DNA of 64,000 nucleotides from positions 81,221 to 145,220 of the forward strand of contig VSDK01020618.1 in NCBI GenBank assembly GCA_009767595.1, in the 5' to 3' direction. Under the pieces are notes generated by a model that ran no database searches, was not told where the DNA came from, and saw only the letters and a list, made by a program, of their open reading frames with translations. Below, piece by piece: positions 23,601 to 35,199 of the stretch; the first letter of the stretch is position 1, and every line of letters begins with the position of its first letter. The translations under genes and the position numbers were made by a program. This DNA comes from Symbiodinium kawagutii. Its lineage: Eukaryota; Sar; Dinophyceae; Suessiales; Symbiodiniaceae.

Positions 23601-26600
23601 GTTTCTAATTAGATTTGAAAAAATGATTTGTTAATTGTGAAAATTGTTAACTTAACTTGTTAATTGGTTCAATCCTAGGTCCTAAGTCCTAAATATCATG
23701 TATCTCGATCTTAATGATTCATTATCTCTCTCATTCATTGGCTTCTGAATTTAAAACAAATGATGAAAATAAAAAGACGAAGTGAACAACGCACAGTGCA
23801 CAGAGTGAACACAAGAGAACAGATAGTAAATTCATGAATTCATGAATGATAATAATAGTGAGATACTGAGATAACTGAAATAACGAAAATCATGGATCTG
23901 AGTGAGTAATGCCATGCAACCACGCAACCAACTATGCAACTGAACTTGAAATTAAAACTGTTACTCCGATCAATCCGTCAATTCTCTGGAAACCCAATCC
24001 AATGCAAGTCTTTCCCAGCTCCCGACTCCCAACCCCATTTGTAGCCAAAGCCAAAGGCCAAACAGTCCTGGCAATAACGTCTGTGACATACCCAACAACA
24101 CCAGTGCTTGAAGTCGGAACCTGAACAACCGGCTCTGCTTCCCTGCGGGGACCACGAGACACATGGAAAACCGGCGCAATGAATCGTCGCCCTCATCACA
24201 GGATCATTGGTTCCATCGGATGTGCCATCCACTCTGCACTGATGTCCGTGAATCAGACAATACGCAGTGTCTCTGATAGTCGAAGGTTGCAATACCAATG
24301 GCAGCAAAAGCTCTTTGTTGAGCTGGTGTCCTTCTTGCTCAAGTTCGACGAGCACCCTTGCCACTTCCTCGACTCAACAAGCCAGGAACCGAAACCGGAT
24401 CAGAACTTTGACACCAATGGACCAATGGACTATGGACTCAGGACTCACCACTCACATGACCAAAGATAATTCACTCACCAATCACCAATGACAATTACAG
24501 AAACTATTGGTCTAGTGGCTGTTGTTGAATAATGAGTACTTAAAATGTCAAATGATTTTCAAATGTATGTTTCTGTATGTTACTTCAAGGTTTTCAAGTT
24601 TACATAGTTTCAGAATATTGATTTTAAATCACGGTATCATCACAGATCACAGTGACAATTGACAATCAGTGTTGCAACGAATGATAAAATGCGTATCTAG
24701 GATCTGTCTTCCACAAAGCCGAAATGTCTTGGAGCATACATTTCGGCCGTGTTCCAACTGGCATGGCCTTCAGCTCTGCCTGGGAAGCATGCAACCATTC
24801 AATGGCCATGATGTGCCGAGGTGTTGCCGTCGCCATGTCAGAAAGGTCAGATTCGTGGAGGTCATATGAACCCAATTGATTCCTGAGTTGCAAGAAGGCA
24901 ACATGCATTGCGGTTCCTGGAGCGTCCACCCCGCTGAAGGCAGTCGAGTAGTGCAGCCCCTTCAGATTCTTGCAGAGGAGGTAGAGTTCATTGATGCCAA
25001 GAACCTCAATAGAATTGTCACCAATCTGGGTAGCAGGGTACGGGGTCGTAGAGAGGGTAGAGGAGTTTGGCGTTGTGACTGTTGTGACTCAAGAGTCGAT
25101 AGCCGGTAGCCCATGGTCCTATGTGGTATATGATTGTAAATGATTATGATCATAGTTTCATCGTTTCACGGTACTATGCGGTACTGCGGTATTGTCATCA
25201 TCATAACAGTTATTAATTCAGTTGGTTAATTGGTTAATATAATTGATAGGCGGCGATAAGCTAATTAATGCAAATTCAATAATATACATAATATACATTT
25301 ACATATTATCTTTAAAAGGGTTAATAAATAGCATACATCAGGTTATTATTTAAAATCAAGCATGTAGTTTATGATCATATAATGATTACTCATGACTCAT
25401 GACTCGTAATAATTAATTGATTGAATTGATTGATTGCTTGATTGATTGATTCATTGATGATTTGATTGGTTGATTGCAACTAGTAGTAGTAACTAGTAGT
25501 TTGAAATACTTCATCGAACAATGAACGAGCTGATATCACATTGCGCAAAGTGACGGACTTGGCACGATCAAAGAAATTGGTTGCCCAATTGAAAGCATCG
25601 TACATGGTGTTCACAGTAGTGTCTGGAACGTCGGACTCGTCGGACACTGAAGGCTCTGAAGGAGGTACTGGAGTTTCTGAAGCATCATGATCAACCTGAT
25701 GTCCAGCATTGTCATTGTCCATAGAGTCCATAACCACATCTTGAGGGTGGCTATCACCATCGAAGAACATCTCTGGGAAAGATGGCGGTGGCGGTGGCGG
25801 TGTAGACTTGAACACAACTCCACACTTAGCGGCGATGGTTGGCACCTGAATGTCCAAGTCTTCCTCTGTCAACTCCGGAGGTACCATGGGCATGTCGTCT
25901 GAAGTCTGGTTGGAATCTCGGAAGACAACCAGATCTGCCATGTGAGCTACGCCCGCGGCGGATGCTGTCACACATGTCAAGGCTAGCCCCTGACCTCTTC
26001 TGGAATCATCTGTAGAAGATGGTGGCGATGGATCGTTGGTGCCCACTTGCCCCACAGCCAAACTTTGTCCACATTGATCTTCAACATCATTGACTCTGCC
26101 ACTTGCATGCTCAGGCTCAAGTTGTGGGGCAGAGGCGGAACAGGATGGCATTGATTCCAGTCGCGATTGAGATGCCCTTCTCACGACGAATCGCGACCAT
26201 CCACCCCAGGTGGTTACAAGACCCGGAGGAGTTGACTTCCCTTTCGCCGGCAATTGGACCTTGACCTTCGCCTCCAATTGGACCCTGGCCTCAAACTTGC
26301 GTCTGATCACTGGGGCTGGGGAAGGCGGATCCTCACAGGGCGTTGAGAACCCGAAAGAAGTTCCTTCCCGTGGGGTAATTGGCGGTTGCTTTGCCAATCT
26401 TGCACGCTTTGACTGTCGACCAAAAACCTCAGTCAACTTCTGACCATTGGTTTCGACAATGGCACGGCTCGTTGGTTGACTCTTCTTCAACTGGTGGTTC
26501 TTTTTCAGATTGTGTTTCACAACTACCACTGCGGATTTGCCATGATCCTTGGGGAACAAGGATGACGTAGTAGAAGAAGTAGAGCCGGGCTTGGTCAGCA

Positions 26601-26631
26601 TGGTTTTCTTGAAGGTCGGCTTCTTCGGGTC
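20644..26631 (-). CDS. Cytosine-5 DNA methyltransferase
   Basis: Methylates DNA cytosine at C5 using S-adenosylmethionine, presumably in the nucleus. Exons (minus): 26631-25510, 25025-24668, 24372-24092, 23409 to about 22885, 22126-22023, 21393-21309, 20904-20644. Most junctions are phase-consistent. The first exon encodes a long disordered, Ser/Pro/Lys-rich N-terminal region. Motif I is AFSGVDAPGTAM in exon 2; a DI (LQDISALW) follows as motif III. Exon 3 has the catalytic PC loop, CAGFPCVSWSPQG (motif IV). Exon 4 has VVTYECSDKY where ENV (motif VI) is expected, then GWPAMRKRVYGILF (motif VIII-like). Exon 5 has LWYKGRPLTPTELAM, joining across a phase-2 intron to LQGIPALPELAV. The last exon has GQVGNSMNVNVIGAVL (motif X). 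The ENV Asn is replaced by Cys. The 24668 junction lacks a GT donor. Family is secure; subfamily is not. Confidence 0.85.
21430..22000. other. Intron of the methyltransferase gene
   Basis: AT-rich intron DNA between the exons at 22126-22023 and 21393-21309. I see no additional gene in it. Confidence 0.5.
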
Positions 26632-26923
26632 CTGCAGTGTATGTGGTATGGTGACGATGTGATGAGTATGTGACAGTGTGACAAAACTAATTCAATTCAA
26701 TACTAACGTAATGGTGAAACTGAGGCAATGAAACAGTGGTGCGCTGCAATTGCTGCAATCAATGCTGCCGTGATGCTGATGTCATCTAGGTTCAACGATG
26801 ATTCAACGACTCAACAATTATGATGTGGTGATGCATCAACACTTATACTATACTAATACTCGAACATAAATCCAACGTTGTATTCGGACCCTCATCCGTA
26901 TCCGTACCCTGACTTTCCCTTAC

Positions 26924-27300
26924 CAATAACATGTCTCCTTCGAAGTAGTGATCTTGTTCTGCTTATGCTGACCACTTTGGCCTTTGCCGCGACCCTTCCC
27001 TTTAGCACAAAGCGACTTGGACTTGGGCTTGAACATAGAAGACCCGCCAGACTTGGTAATCTTTCGTGCAGTGGACTTCTTGGTGGTTGAAGAAGAAGCC
27101 ACAGCTGATGATCCCTTGGCTTTGGAACTCTGACTCTTCTTCTTTGTCTTGTCAGAATTGTCCTTCTTCATGGCAAGCTTGCTGGTGTTGGACCTGTGAG
27201 AGCGTGGAACAGCCACAGGTGATGTTCCAGTAGTCGCCATTGCTGCCGCAGCGACAAGCCTTGAAGTAGCACTTGAACTGCTGGGTTCCTGAGCGCAAGC
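26924..27300 (-). CDS. Possible 5' exon(s) of the methyltransferase gene
   Basis: Two overlapping minus-strand readings end at a strong donor (TTATTG|gtaagg, 26924). The ATG frame from 27240 is Lys/Ser/Gly-rich (KSTARKITKSGG, KGKGRGKGQSGQ) and closes with TAA across the donor, so it is out of phase with the exon starting at 26631. The other frame has an acceptor-led Cys-rich piece, QFKCYFKACRCGSNGDYW then ITCGCSTLS, and near the donor EQDHYFEGDMLL, which is in phase with DPKKPTFKKT of the next exon. Either extra small introns or a frameshift separates these parts. The Cys pattern could be a zinc-binding module, which is inference. Confidence 0.45.
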
Positions 27301-27473
27301 GAAGCTGCTCTGTTGTCTACATTCGTCAGTATGTGGTCACATCAATGCTTATCTTTGAATACGTAATAGTTTGTAATAGTGTCATGTAATGTATAACTTA
27401 ACATACTATAATTTATCATAACATAGTTATCACTTATAATTCATTAGGAACACTTAAAATAATCATTATCATG

Positions 27474-27530
27474 ATCATCATCATCATCATTATCATCATC
27501 ATTATCATCATCATCATCATCATCATCAAT
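27474..27530. repeat. (TCA)n microsatellite
   Basis: catcatcatcattatcatca array. The poly-Ile frame on plus is an artefact. Confidence 0.9.
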
Positions 27531-27539
27531 CGTCATCAA

Positions 27540-27961
27540 TCATACAATCCGTCGATATGTCGAGGGTCTGACTCTGACTTCTTCTTCAAGATCGTCATGT
27601 CCTTCTTCACATTCTTCACCACGGAGGATTTCTTCATGTCAGACTTTGAACTTAATGATGACATACCTGAGCGGGAACATAAGTTATTCATGATGATCAA
27701 TACTAGATATAAGCATATAAGCCTAGCCGCTGGTCATTACATTTCACTACTCTAACTGCACCACTTTTATAACGACATCGAATCGTATCATATTGTCATA
27801 TCACTTAGCTAGTTCGCTTGTCCAGATTCGATAGCACTACAGTACTACAGCATTACAATATTACTTTTACATACTTTTACTATTACGTACATAGCGATGT
27901 TTTTGTCTCAATATTAATTCCAACAAACTTCTGGTGGTGGTAGTAGTAGTAGTAGTAGTAA

Positions 27962-27997
<36 letters not shown>

Positions 27998-28640
27998 CAG
28001 TAGTAGTAATAGTAGTAAGTGTGGTAAGTGGTCAGTAATGATAATATTAATAATAGTAATAATAATAATATCGTGTCGTCTATATTCTATAGTCTATTGT
28101 AGCCGGTGTAGCCTCGCCTTGACCGTAGCGTTGGTGACCTACTTAAACTACTAAACTACTTACTTGCTTGCTTGCTTGCTTACTTACTTACTTACTTACT
28201 ATGATTATGATGTTATCAAAGTGATCGCATACGTCGCATAACACATAAACTTAATTACTTACCTTATTATCACTTATCATTGATAATTGATCACTGTAGA
28301 TTGTATACGTTCGTGAAACAACCATACAGCTGCCAGTCGCTATGTTTTCGGCGAACTCAAGTCAAGTTACCGACAGGTCAGTCACGAATCGATCGGCTCG
28401 TTGGGATATGATGTCGCGGAGATCAGTGGTGGATGTAGGTCGAGTCAACAAATGACTTTCAGAGCCACGTGCGGAGCACACAGACAATCAATCGCAAATG
28501 GAAACTTAGAGATATGCAAATATGCAAGTACATATCCAAACACTGAACACCAACATCAACATCATCCAACCAATGCCAATCAACCAAAAAAAACATAAAT
28601 GTATTTAGGTAAGACTGATACTACATTTCACTATGAACCA
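27540..28640. other. Intergenic DNA with microsatellites
   Basis: Contains a (TAG)n array at 27937-28019 and a ttgc/ttac tetranucleotide array near 28160-28200. No exon with both splice sites was found. This spacer separates the end of the 29112 gene from the methyltransferase gene. Confidence 0.5.
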
Positions 28641-29110
28641 ACCCAGCCCAACACTAACAACGAAACTGAAAGTTATGCAATATAAACATCATCACGACAC
28701 TACTCCTTGACGATGATCATCAGATCATATCAATGTCAATTGTTAGTTGTTCATTTTGTCATAGATGATAGATGATGCAAATCATTTGAATGATGCTGTA
28801 TTACAGGTATTGACATCTCAAAGTGAATGTTGAATAATGTCAGGAGTAATGAATAGAGTAATGAATACAGCCTACAGTGGTACATGTACCAATGGGTATA
28901 ACTCTATAGTCTATAGACTATAAATTAAATATTATATAATATTACTATATATACTGTATACTGTAAAAATTGTTAAGCATGATTTGATATTGTATCATAT
29001 GCTTATGCAGGTATGTATATGACGGTGTGAAACTTTGATCACTGATAGAGTATGTTTGTATGTACCAACTGACTTATCACCAGTACTGGCACTGATTCAA
29101 ACATCTCATA
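28641..29110. other. AT-rich 3' spacer
   Basis: No feature seen; it includes a run of tata-rich sequence near 28920-28960. Confidence 0.4.
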
Positions 29111-29111
29111 A

Positions 29112-32100
29112 CTACAGGTCATGATGACCCTGGCGGACATCAGCTGACACCGACACCCATGATCCGACCTGTCCATTTGAAGTTCTCGATGATGCATCGG
29201 GAGAAGACGACTCCACGGTGGTGTCAGGAGATCCCGATGTTACTGCTGCTGCTGCAAGCAAACGGCTCAATGCTGCCTGGGGAGCGATGCGCTGAGCAGA
29301 ACTAGAACCGCCATGGCTAGCACCACAGCCACTCATACCATCTGGCATTGCCATGCCAGACTTGAGATCACAAAACGTTTTGTGAATCAACTCCTGAAGT
29401 GTTGGGCGCAATGTTGACCAAGTACGATATTCCTTGGAACCAATGATCACCTTCTTGGTCCAACAGAACTCCAATGCGAGACTCACGTAGACAGCAACAA
29501 CACGTGTCACAATCTTCTGGTCAATCTCAGCAGGTAGCTGCAGAGACTCAAGGAAGGATGTCGCTCTGGTGATCAAAGGACTCTTGGGAAACTCAAACAA
29601 CAAAACGCGTTGAACAGCTGAGATCATATCATCAAGCCATAAAGATGGTCGTGAGTTTGCGTCATCATCCACATCCAGTTCCATGGGTCCTGCAAAAATG
29701 GAACCTTCATCCAGATGCTCCTCCATGTCGAACTCAGCAGACTCAGCACCCTTCAAGCCAATAGGCTCTCTGGAAACAAGGGAATCGGATGCCTGCTTTC
29801 CTACAACTGGTATCGATTCTGCAAGCACTTGAGTCCATTGCGCCTGCCTTTCGTCATGTTCTTGGTTCTGATGGTTTCCTTTGCCATTTCCATTTCCCCT
29901 ACCTTTTGCCCTTCCTCCTCCCCTTCCCGCTCCCCTTCCTCCTCCCTTTCCTCCCGTTCCTCCACTTTTCCCAGTTCTACCAACTTTTTCGTTTGGATGT
30001 GAAGAAGCATCCTCAAGTTTGCGTTTCTTGGTGTCAATACCCTTCACATAGGTAGCCGATGTTGCCATTGGTGTGTGAATCATCTTCAGCAAGTCGATGT
30101 TGGAACTTCCATCAAAAAGCCATTGCACCTTCGGGTAAGTTCATTTCAAATAGAAGTGACATGACAAATAATAAACAATATTTAGAAATCAAAGAACTGA
30201 TCAACATTATCAACATAACCAAAAAATACTCAACAAACAAGATTAGTTCACTAATTCAAATACCCGTTACTTTAACATCTTAGAGATAAGATTTGATTCA
30301 CTTGGATTACTAAAAGTATCAGTTCATTTCGTAATAGATACGATTTTTGTACTATGATATACCCAACATGTACAGTATGTTTGTTCAACTTTTAATGATT
30401 TTACATGTATCATGTACGTATGGTGTCAATCGGTTACTTACTCCAGTTCACATGGTTATTCTTTCATAAAGTCCGACACCTCACGACCAGACGTGCACCC
30501 ATCTGGACTGCTGGGGCTAGTGGACGGAACCAGGAATGGAAGACCTTCAAAGAAAACAATCTTTCTGAAGAACTGATCAAGCTCACGATATTGCTGCACA
30601 GCAAGCATCCATCCATGCATCAAATGAATGGTGTTACCATTTTGCAATCTTGGATCGTCGAAAAATGTTATCTCACCGAGAAAGACTTGGAACTCTTCGA
30701 GAACACCAGTTTTCGATAGCCATGACGATAGAGTCTTGGCATGGAAGAAGATGTTCTGCGAAGCAAACTTGTCAGGGTATTGTCCTGTGATGAAACTCCA
30801 TTGTCGCGAGTTCCAGGACTCATTGCCTTGCCCGCATGTACGAACTTGCCATCCCTTCGTTTTCCTTTGGGTTGGCAAAGTTGGTTGAATAAACCAAAGA
30901 GATTAACGAAAAATATTAAGATGAAGATCATCTCAAACCTGTTCATGATACATATTATTTATGCCGAAATATTCGTCCATTCAACCAATACAAAGTTTGT
31001 TAGATCTTGTTTTAAACAAAAAATACTAAAATACTCAACTTAATAACTTACTTGCTAATATCAAGCCCAATAACGCATAGGCAAGCCAACGTTTGTCGAT
31101 GATGACTGAGTCATTCACCAAGTCCAAGAACGTAGTTCCAGATCCATGATGAAAAGCATTGTGGAAATCTCGCAGCCACTCCAACACATCAGTGGGTGTC
31201 TTGGAATGAAGGCACACTGCCTGGGTTTGAGTTGATGTCACATAATTGTATAATATACAATTGTATGATTTGATGTTATGATTCTATCATACTAATCAGA
31301 ACCTCACATTGTCATATGATAATATCTTTTTTTGTTTTTTTATTTCATAGAATCATGTATTATTGTTTGGATATATGGCTGTAATCCCTTATCTGTCAGC
31401 CCTTGTGGATTCCTGGGAAAATCAGAAGTCAAATCCCTAAATGTGATTACATGCATATTTAAACACATCAAGTCATATCATCAAGATCAATCGTCTTGCC
31501 GGCTTCTTTTCGTGGCCGATTTTTTTTCATTCAGTCAATCGTCTTGCCGGCTTCTTTTCGTGGCCGATTTTTTTTCATTCAGTCAATCGTCTTGCCGGCT
31601 TCTTTTCGTGGCCGATTTTTTTTCATTCAGTCAATCGTCTTGCCGGCTTCTTTTCGTGGCCGATTTTTTTTTCATTCAGTCAATCGTCTTGCCGGCTTCT
31701 TTTCGTGGCCGATTTTTTTTCATTCAGTCAATCGTCTTGCCGGCTTCTTTTCGTGACCGATTTTTTCCCTTCAGTCAATCAATCAATCAATCAATCAGTC
31801 AATTGGTTTTTTCACATCAAAGTCAATCAGTTTAAGCTATTCCATCACTCCCGGTCATGCATCCTCTCTAGAAAAACAAAACTTGACATAAGTTATCTGG
31901 AAAACATTTCGAAGGCCAACTTCGATCGATTTCTTGACCTTAGGATTCGTAGGATCTTCCTGCGCCGCGGCATAGACAGCTCTGGATAAAGTGCCCCACG
32001 TGAGCATGAGCCATGGTGGCCTCAACTTGTTGAACACAAAGAAAACATTATTAGCAACATTCCATAAATTTACCAAATACTACAAACTAAAAATATTGTT

Positions 32101-32563
32101 GTTTTTTTTTAAATTGAAACCATGGTTCTCGTTGTTGGGTGAGAGCACAGTCCATGGTTCACCTCGCACTCCCTGAATCACGCCGAACTTCTTGACGCTG
32201 GCTACCTAATTGAGCTGCAATTGGTGATGAATAACACCAAATGATAATTTGATAACAAAACAACAACATATTATTGAACATTATTAAACATAAAAAATAA
32301 CAGCTAACACAAACAAAACAATTAACTTATAACGTGGATACATATTTCCTCAGCACTTGTGATTGTCGTCGCATATTGATCTCGTGAGGTTTGATCATAG
32401 GCTGACCCTTGGAATCGAAAAAGGTCAGATGCGCTGCTCGATTGATGCTGTATAACTCGAAAATAGCTTCCAACAATTCCACGCCCTGTTTGCCAGGGAA
32501 ACGTTGATGAACTGATGCGCATGCTTCGAAGATTTGCGGAATTGGCGACGTGAGATCGGCCAT
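29112..32563 (-). CDS. Multi-exon protein with GK/RGG-rich tract, unknown function
   Basis: Starts at ATG 32563 (MADLTSPIPQIFEACASV) with donor KY|gtatcc at 32342 (74 codons). Further minus exons are about 32206-32130 (VASVKKFGVIQGVRGEPW), about 32036-31900 (PPWLMLTWGTLSRAVYAA), 31220-31052 (acceptor caaacccag; TPTDVLEWLRDFHNAFHH; donor gtaagt), about 30870-30475 (GQYPDKFASQNIFFHAKT, ITFFDDPRLQNGNTIHLM) and 30128-29112 (acceptor acccgaag). The last exon carries KRKLED, a basic Gly-rich tract (GGKGGGRGAGRGGGRAKG) typical of nucleic-acid-binding linkers, an acidic stretch and a helical part (QKIVTRVVAVYVSLALEF), ending at TAG. No known domain recognised. Nuclear location is inferred from the basic tract. 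Confidence 0.6.
31485..31780. repeat. 48-bp minisatellite, six copies, inside an intron
   Basis: The unit tcgtcttgccggcttctttt followed by cgtggccgatttttttcatt recurs at 31491, 31539, 31587, 31635, 31684 and 31732. Period is 48 bp, with one 49-bp step from an extra T. Because 48 is a multiple of three, plus-strand frames stay open (QSSCRLLFVADFFSFS repeats), but no start, splice or composition evidence supports coding. Confidence 0.9.
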
Positions 32564-32869
32564 TGCGACTTAACGTACAGGAAAAAATGATTTCATGTGA
32601 AGACATGAATGCATAAATTGAACTGGTTATGTTTCATATATTGATTGGTTCTTGATGATACTTTGTGGATATGTTGCTTGATGTTATATATTGACGACTC
32701 GTGTGAAATGCTGCAGCGGAAACATCGTTGTGACCAGTTCACGACACTGACAATATCACTAAACATAAAACAACAAAATTGATTATGTAAGATATGATTT
32801 TGTTCATTCTCAACAGCATCTACGCAATCTCTTCCTGATAACTTGCAAATCACCGTTTCCTGACATCTT

Positions 32870-33370
32870 GTCATGAATGCAATCCAAATGTTACAGCCAT
32901 ACAGCATACATGAATATCTAATGCATTGCTACAAGCTACTTCTTGACATATTGACATAAACAGCTTCTTGACATCTTGTCATGAACCTCTTCCCTGATAC
33001 GTATGTCATGAGCCGTCATGAACTCCTTCTTGACAGCTTGTTATGAACTCCTTCCTGACACTTTGTCATGAACCTCTTCTTAACGTCACGTCATGAACCC
33101 CTTCATGACACCTTGTCATGAACCCCTTCCTGACACCTTGTCATGAACCCCTTCCTGACACCTTGTCATGAACCCCTTCCTGACACCTTGTCATGAACCC
33201 CTTCCTGACACCTTTGTCATGAACCCCTTCCTGACACCTTGTCATGAACCCCTTCCTGACACCTTGTCATGAACCCCTTCCTGATGTCATGTCATGAACC
33301 TCTTCTTAATTTTATAGTGTAAACCTTTCCTGACATTACGTCATGAACTCCTTCTTACCTTCATGCCACG
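32870..33370. repeat. 25-bp minisatellite containing TCATGA
   Basis: The unit cttgtcatgaaccccttcct plus gacac is nearly perfect from about 33110 to 33290 and degenerate on both sides, with tcttcttaac and gtcacg variants. It lies just upstream of the gene starting at 32563 on the minus strand. Confidence 0.9.
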
Positions 33371-33399
33371 AATGTGTCTTGATAATACATCACAATCTA

Positions 33400-33940
33400 T
33401 ATTTGTATACATTACATATTTAAGTAAATTATTATGAACATTTTTTTCATCATGTATTATTTACTACATTTATTACGCACATGTTCTGATATCATATAAT
33501 ATCAAAATATAAATATATTTACATACGCATGTGTTTCATACACTTATGTTTATTTATTTTTCTGAGAACCAACCAGGTAATCATATTGCAAAGATATATT
33601 ATACCTTAGATTGTTATACATCATGTTTACTATTAACTATATCATGTAAATATACATGATAAAGTGTCTTAAATCACTTGTTGGTATCAAATCATTCAAT
33701 TTTCAATCATACATCAAGCATTACAATAATGTAATTGAAACAACAATAGGTACATACACATGTTACATATATCAAATACATGTGAATGCACAATTATATT
33801 TAGATGTTATCATAATCCATTGTCTATAAAATGTTCTTGTGTTGTAGTGTGTATGTATTTTATCTTTAGATAATAAGCATAAAGTAAATAATGATATGGT
33901 GATGTGATGATTCGGATAGTGTCAACCATACTACAATGAA
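33400..33940. other. AT-rich DNA without genes
   Basis: No exon-like block seen. Confidence 0.5.
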
Positions 33941-33944
33941 ATCA

Positions 33945-34003
33945 TCATGCTGCACGCTGACCCTTGTGGTTGCTGATGAGATCACGCTTTTTTTGATACG
34001 CAA
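33945..34003 (-). CDS. Short terminal exon candidate
   Basis: After gcctcgag-type acceptor sequence the minus strand reads AYQKKRDLISNHKGQRAA-stop (TGA at 33947-33945). Only 18 residues, but basic and protein-like in AT-rich surroundings. It might be the end of the PHD-finger gene's transcript or of another gene. Confidence 0.3.
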
Positions 34004-34099
34004 CTCGAGGATGTTAAATCATCAATCGATATTCGATTGAGGTGACTGTTTGTCAGGCTTTGTTAGGCTGTCTCTACAGCGGCAGTGTTGATGTCGACA

Positions 34100-35000
34100 T
34101 GAGATAAATTCAAACTATGCATTGTCCATGTTCAATTGAATCTAACTCTGAAACCAACCAAAGCTGAAAGCTTCTGGTTTAGCCAGAAGTTTAGAACTTA
34201 CAAATAAAACTGACTAACAATGTTCAAGCATTCAAATACAAATTTCTCAGTATATCAATTTTAATCAATAGAAATAGATTAGATGACTTCCTACAAACAC
34301 ATAGATACAAATACAAATATGTGAAAGCTTAAAATACAACCGACTTCACAAATATATAGTGAATATGCTTATCAAAAGATAATTAATAAAATCAATAACC
34401 AAAACCTTATGATTTTCAAATTTGATTATTTATAGTGACAAAAAATACAATTAGCAATTTATCATATTTGAATTCCTTGAAGATTTGAATAAACAACATT
34501 AGCATTAAACAAAGTTCAGCTAGATATCAAACGAATAACTATTAGCGTACATACTTAGTTTAACTATATGGTTTGTCATCAAAGGATCAATTATCGAACG
34601 TTTTGAAAAGTATTTAGTATGAAATATATATAGTCATTGTAAAATGAATAGTAATTGTTTTTTGAATTGTTAAATAAAAATGATGCGTTAGCTTGACAAA
34701 GTCAGGTCAAAACATCAATAGATGATAATGATAATAGGACGACATTAGTTGACAAATAAATCACAATCACTGAACTATTGATCAAGCGATGAAACGATAT
34801 ATATATATATATAAGTGTACATTATTTAGAAACTATATATTAAAGATTAACTAGTTAACTATAGCAATAACATCGATATGTAATACACTAATCAAAAGTA
34901 GGAATTGGTAATAGGTAATCGGTATATATACAAACACGAGTAATAATGAATGTCGACATCAACACGACAAATCTCCATAGAATTCAATGTCTTTACTTTA
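34100..35000. other. AT-rich DNA without genes
   Basis: No exon or RNA gene seen; includes a (TA)n tract near 34800-34812. Confidence 0.5.
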
Positions 35001-35008
35001 CTAAACAG

Positions 35009-35119
35009 AATCGGCAGAGATCCCCAGGTGATCAATCCGCAAAATCGAAAGCAGCAGCGTACGAACAATTCGTTCGCTTGCTAAGACAGTCGGAATGGGA
35101 ATTCGCAATCGAGGGATGA
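35009..35119 (+). CDS. Plus-strand terminal exon, 36 residues
   Basis: A textbook acceptor (gtctttactttactaaacag) precedes NRQRSPGDQSAKSKAAAY then EQFVRLLRQSEWEFAIEG-stop (TGA at 35117-35119). It is the only convincing plus-strand exon between 14.5 and 52 kb. Upstream exons were not identified. Function unknown. Confidence 0.55.
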   Translation, partial: NRQRSPGDQSAKSKAAAYEQFVRLLRQSEWEFAIEG

Positions 35120-35199
35120 CTCGTGCCATCAACTGACACTATAGTAATGGCAGCAATTACAATCCATGAAAAACAACATCCAAAAAATATACTTCAAAC

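Noticed and set aside
31332-31835. 167-codon plus-strand frame with 16-residue repeats
   Set aside because: A 48-bp minisatellite divisible by three keeps all frames open; no start, splice or composition support.
33088-33300. CRISPR-like array of 25-bp repeats
   Set aside because: There are no unique spacers; units are contiguous, so it is a minisatellite.
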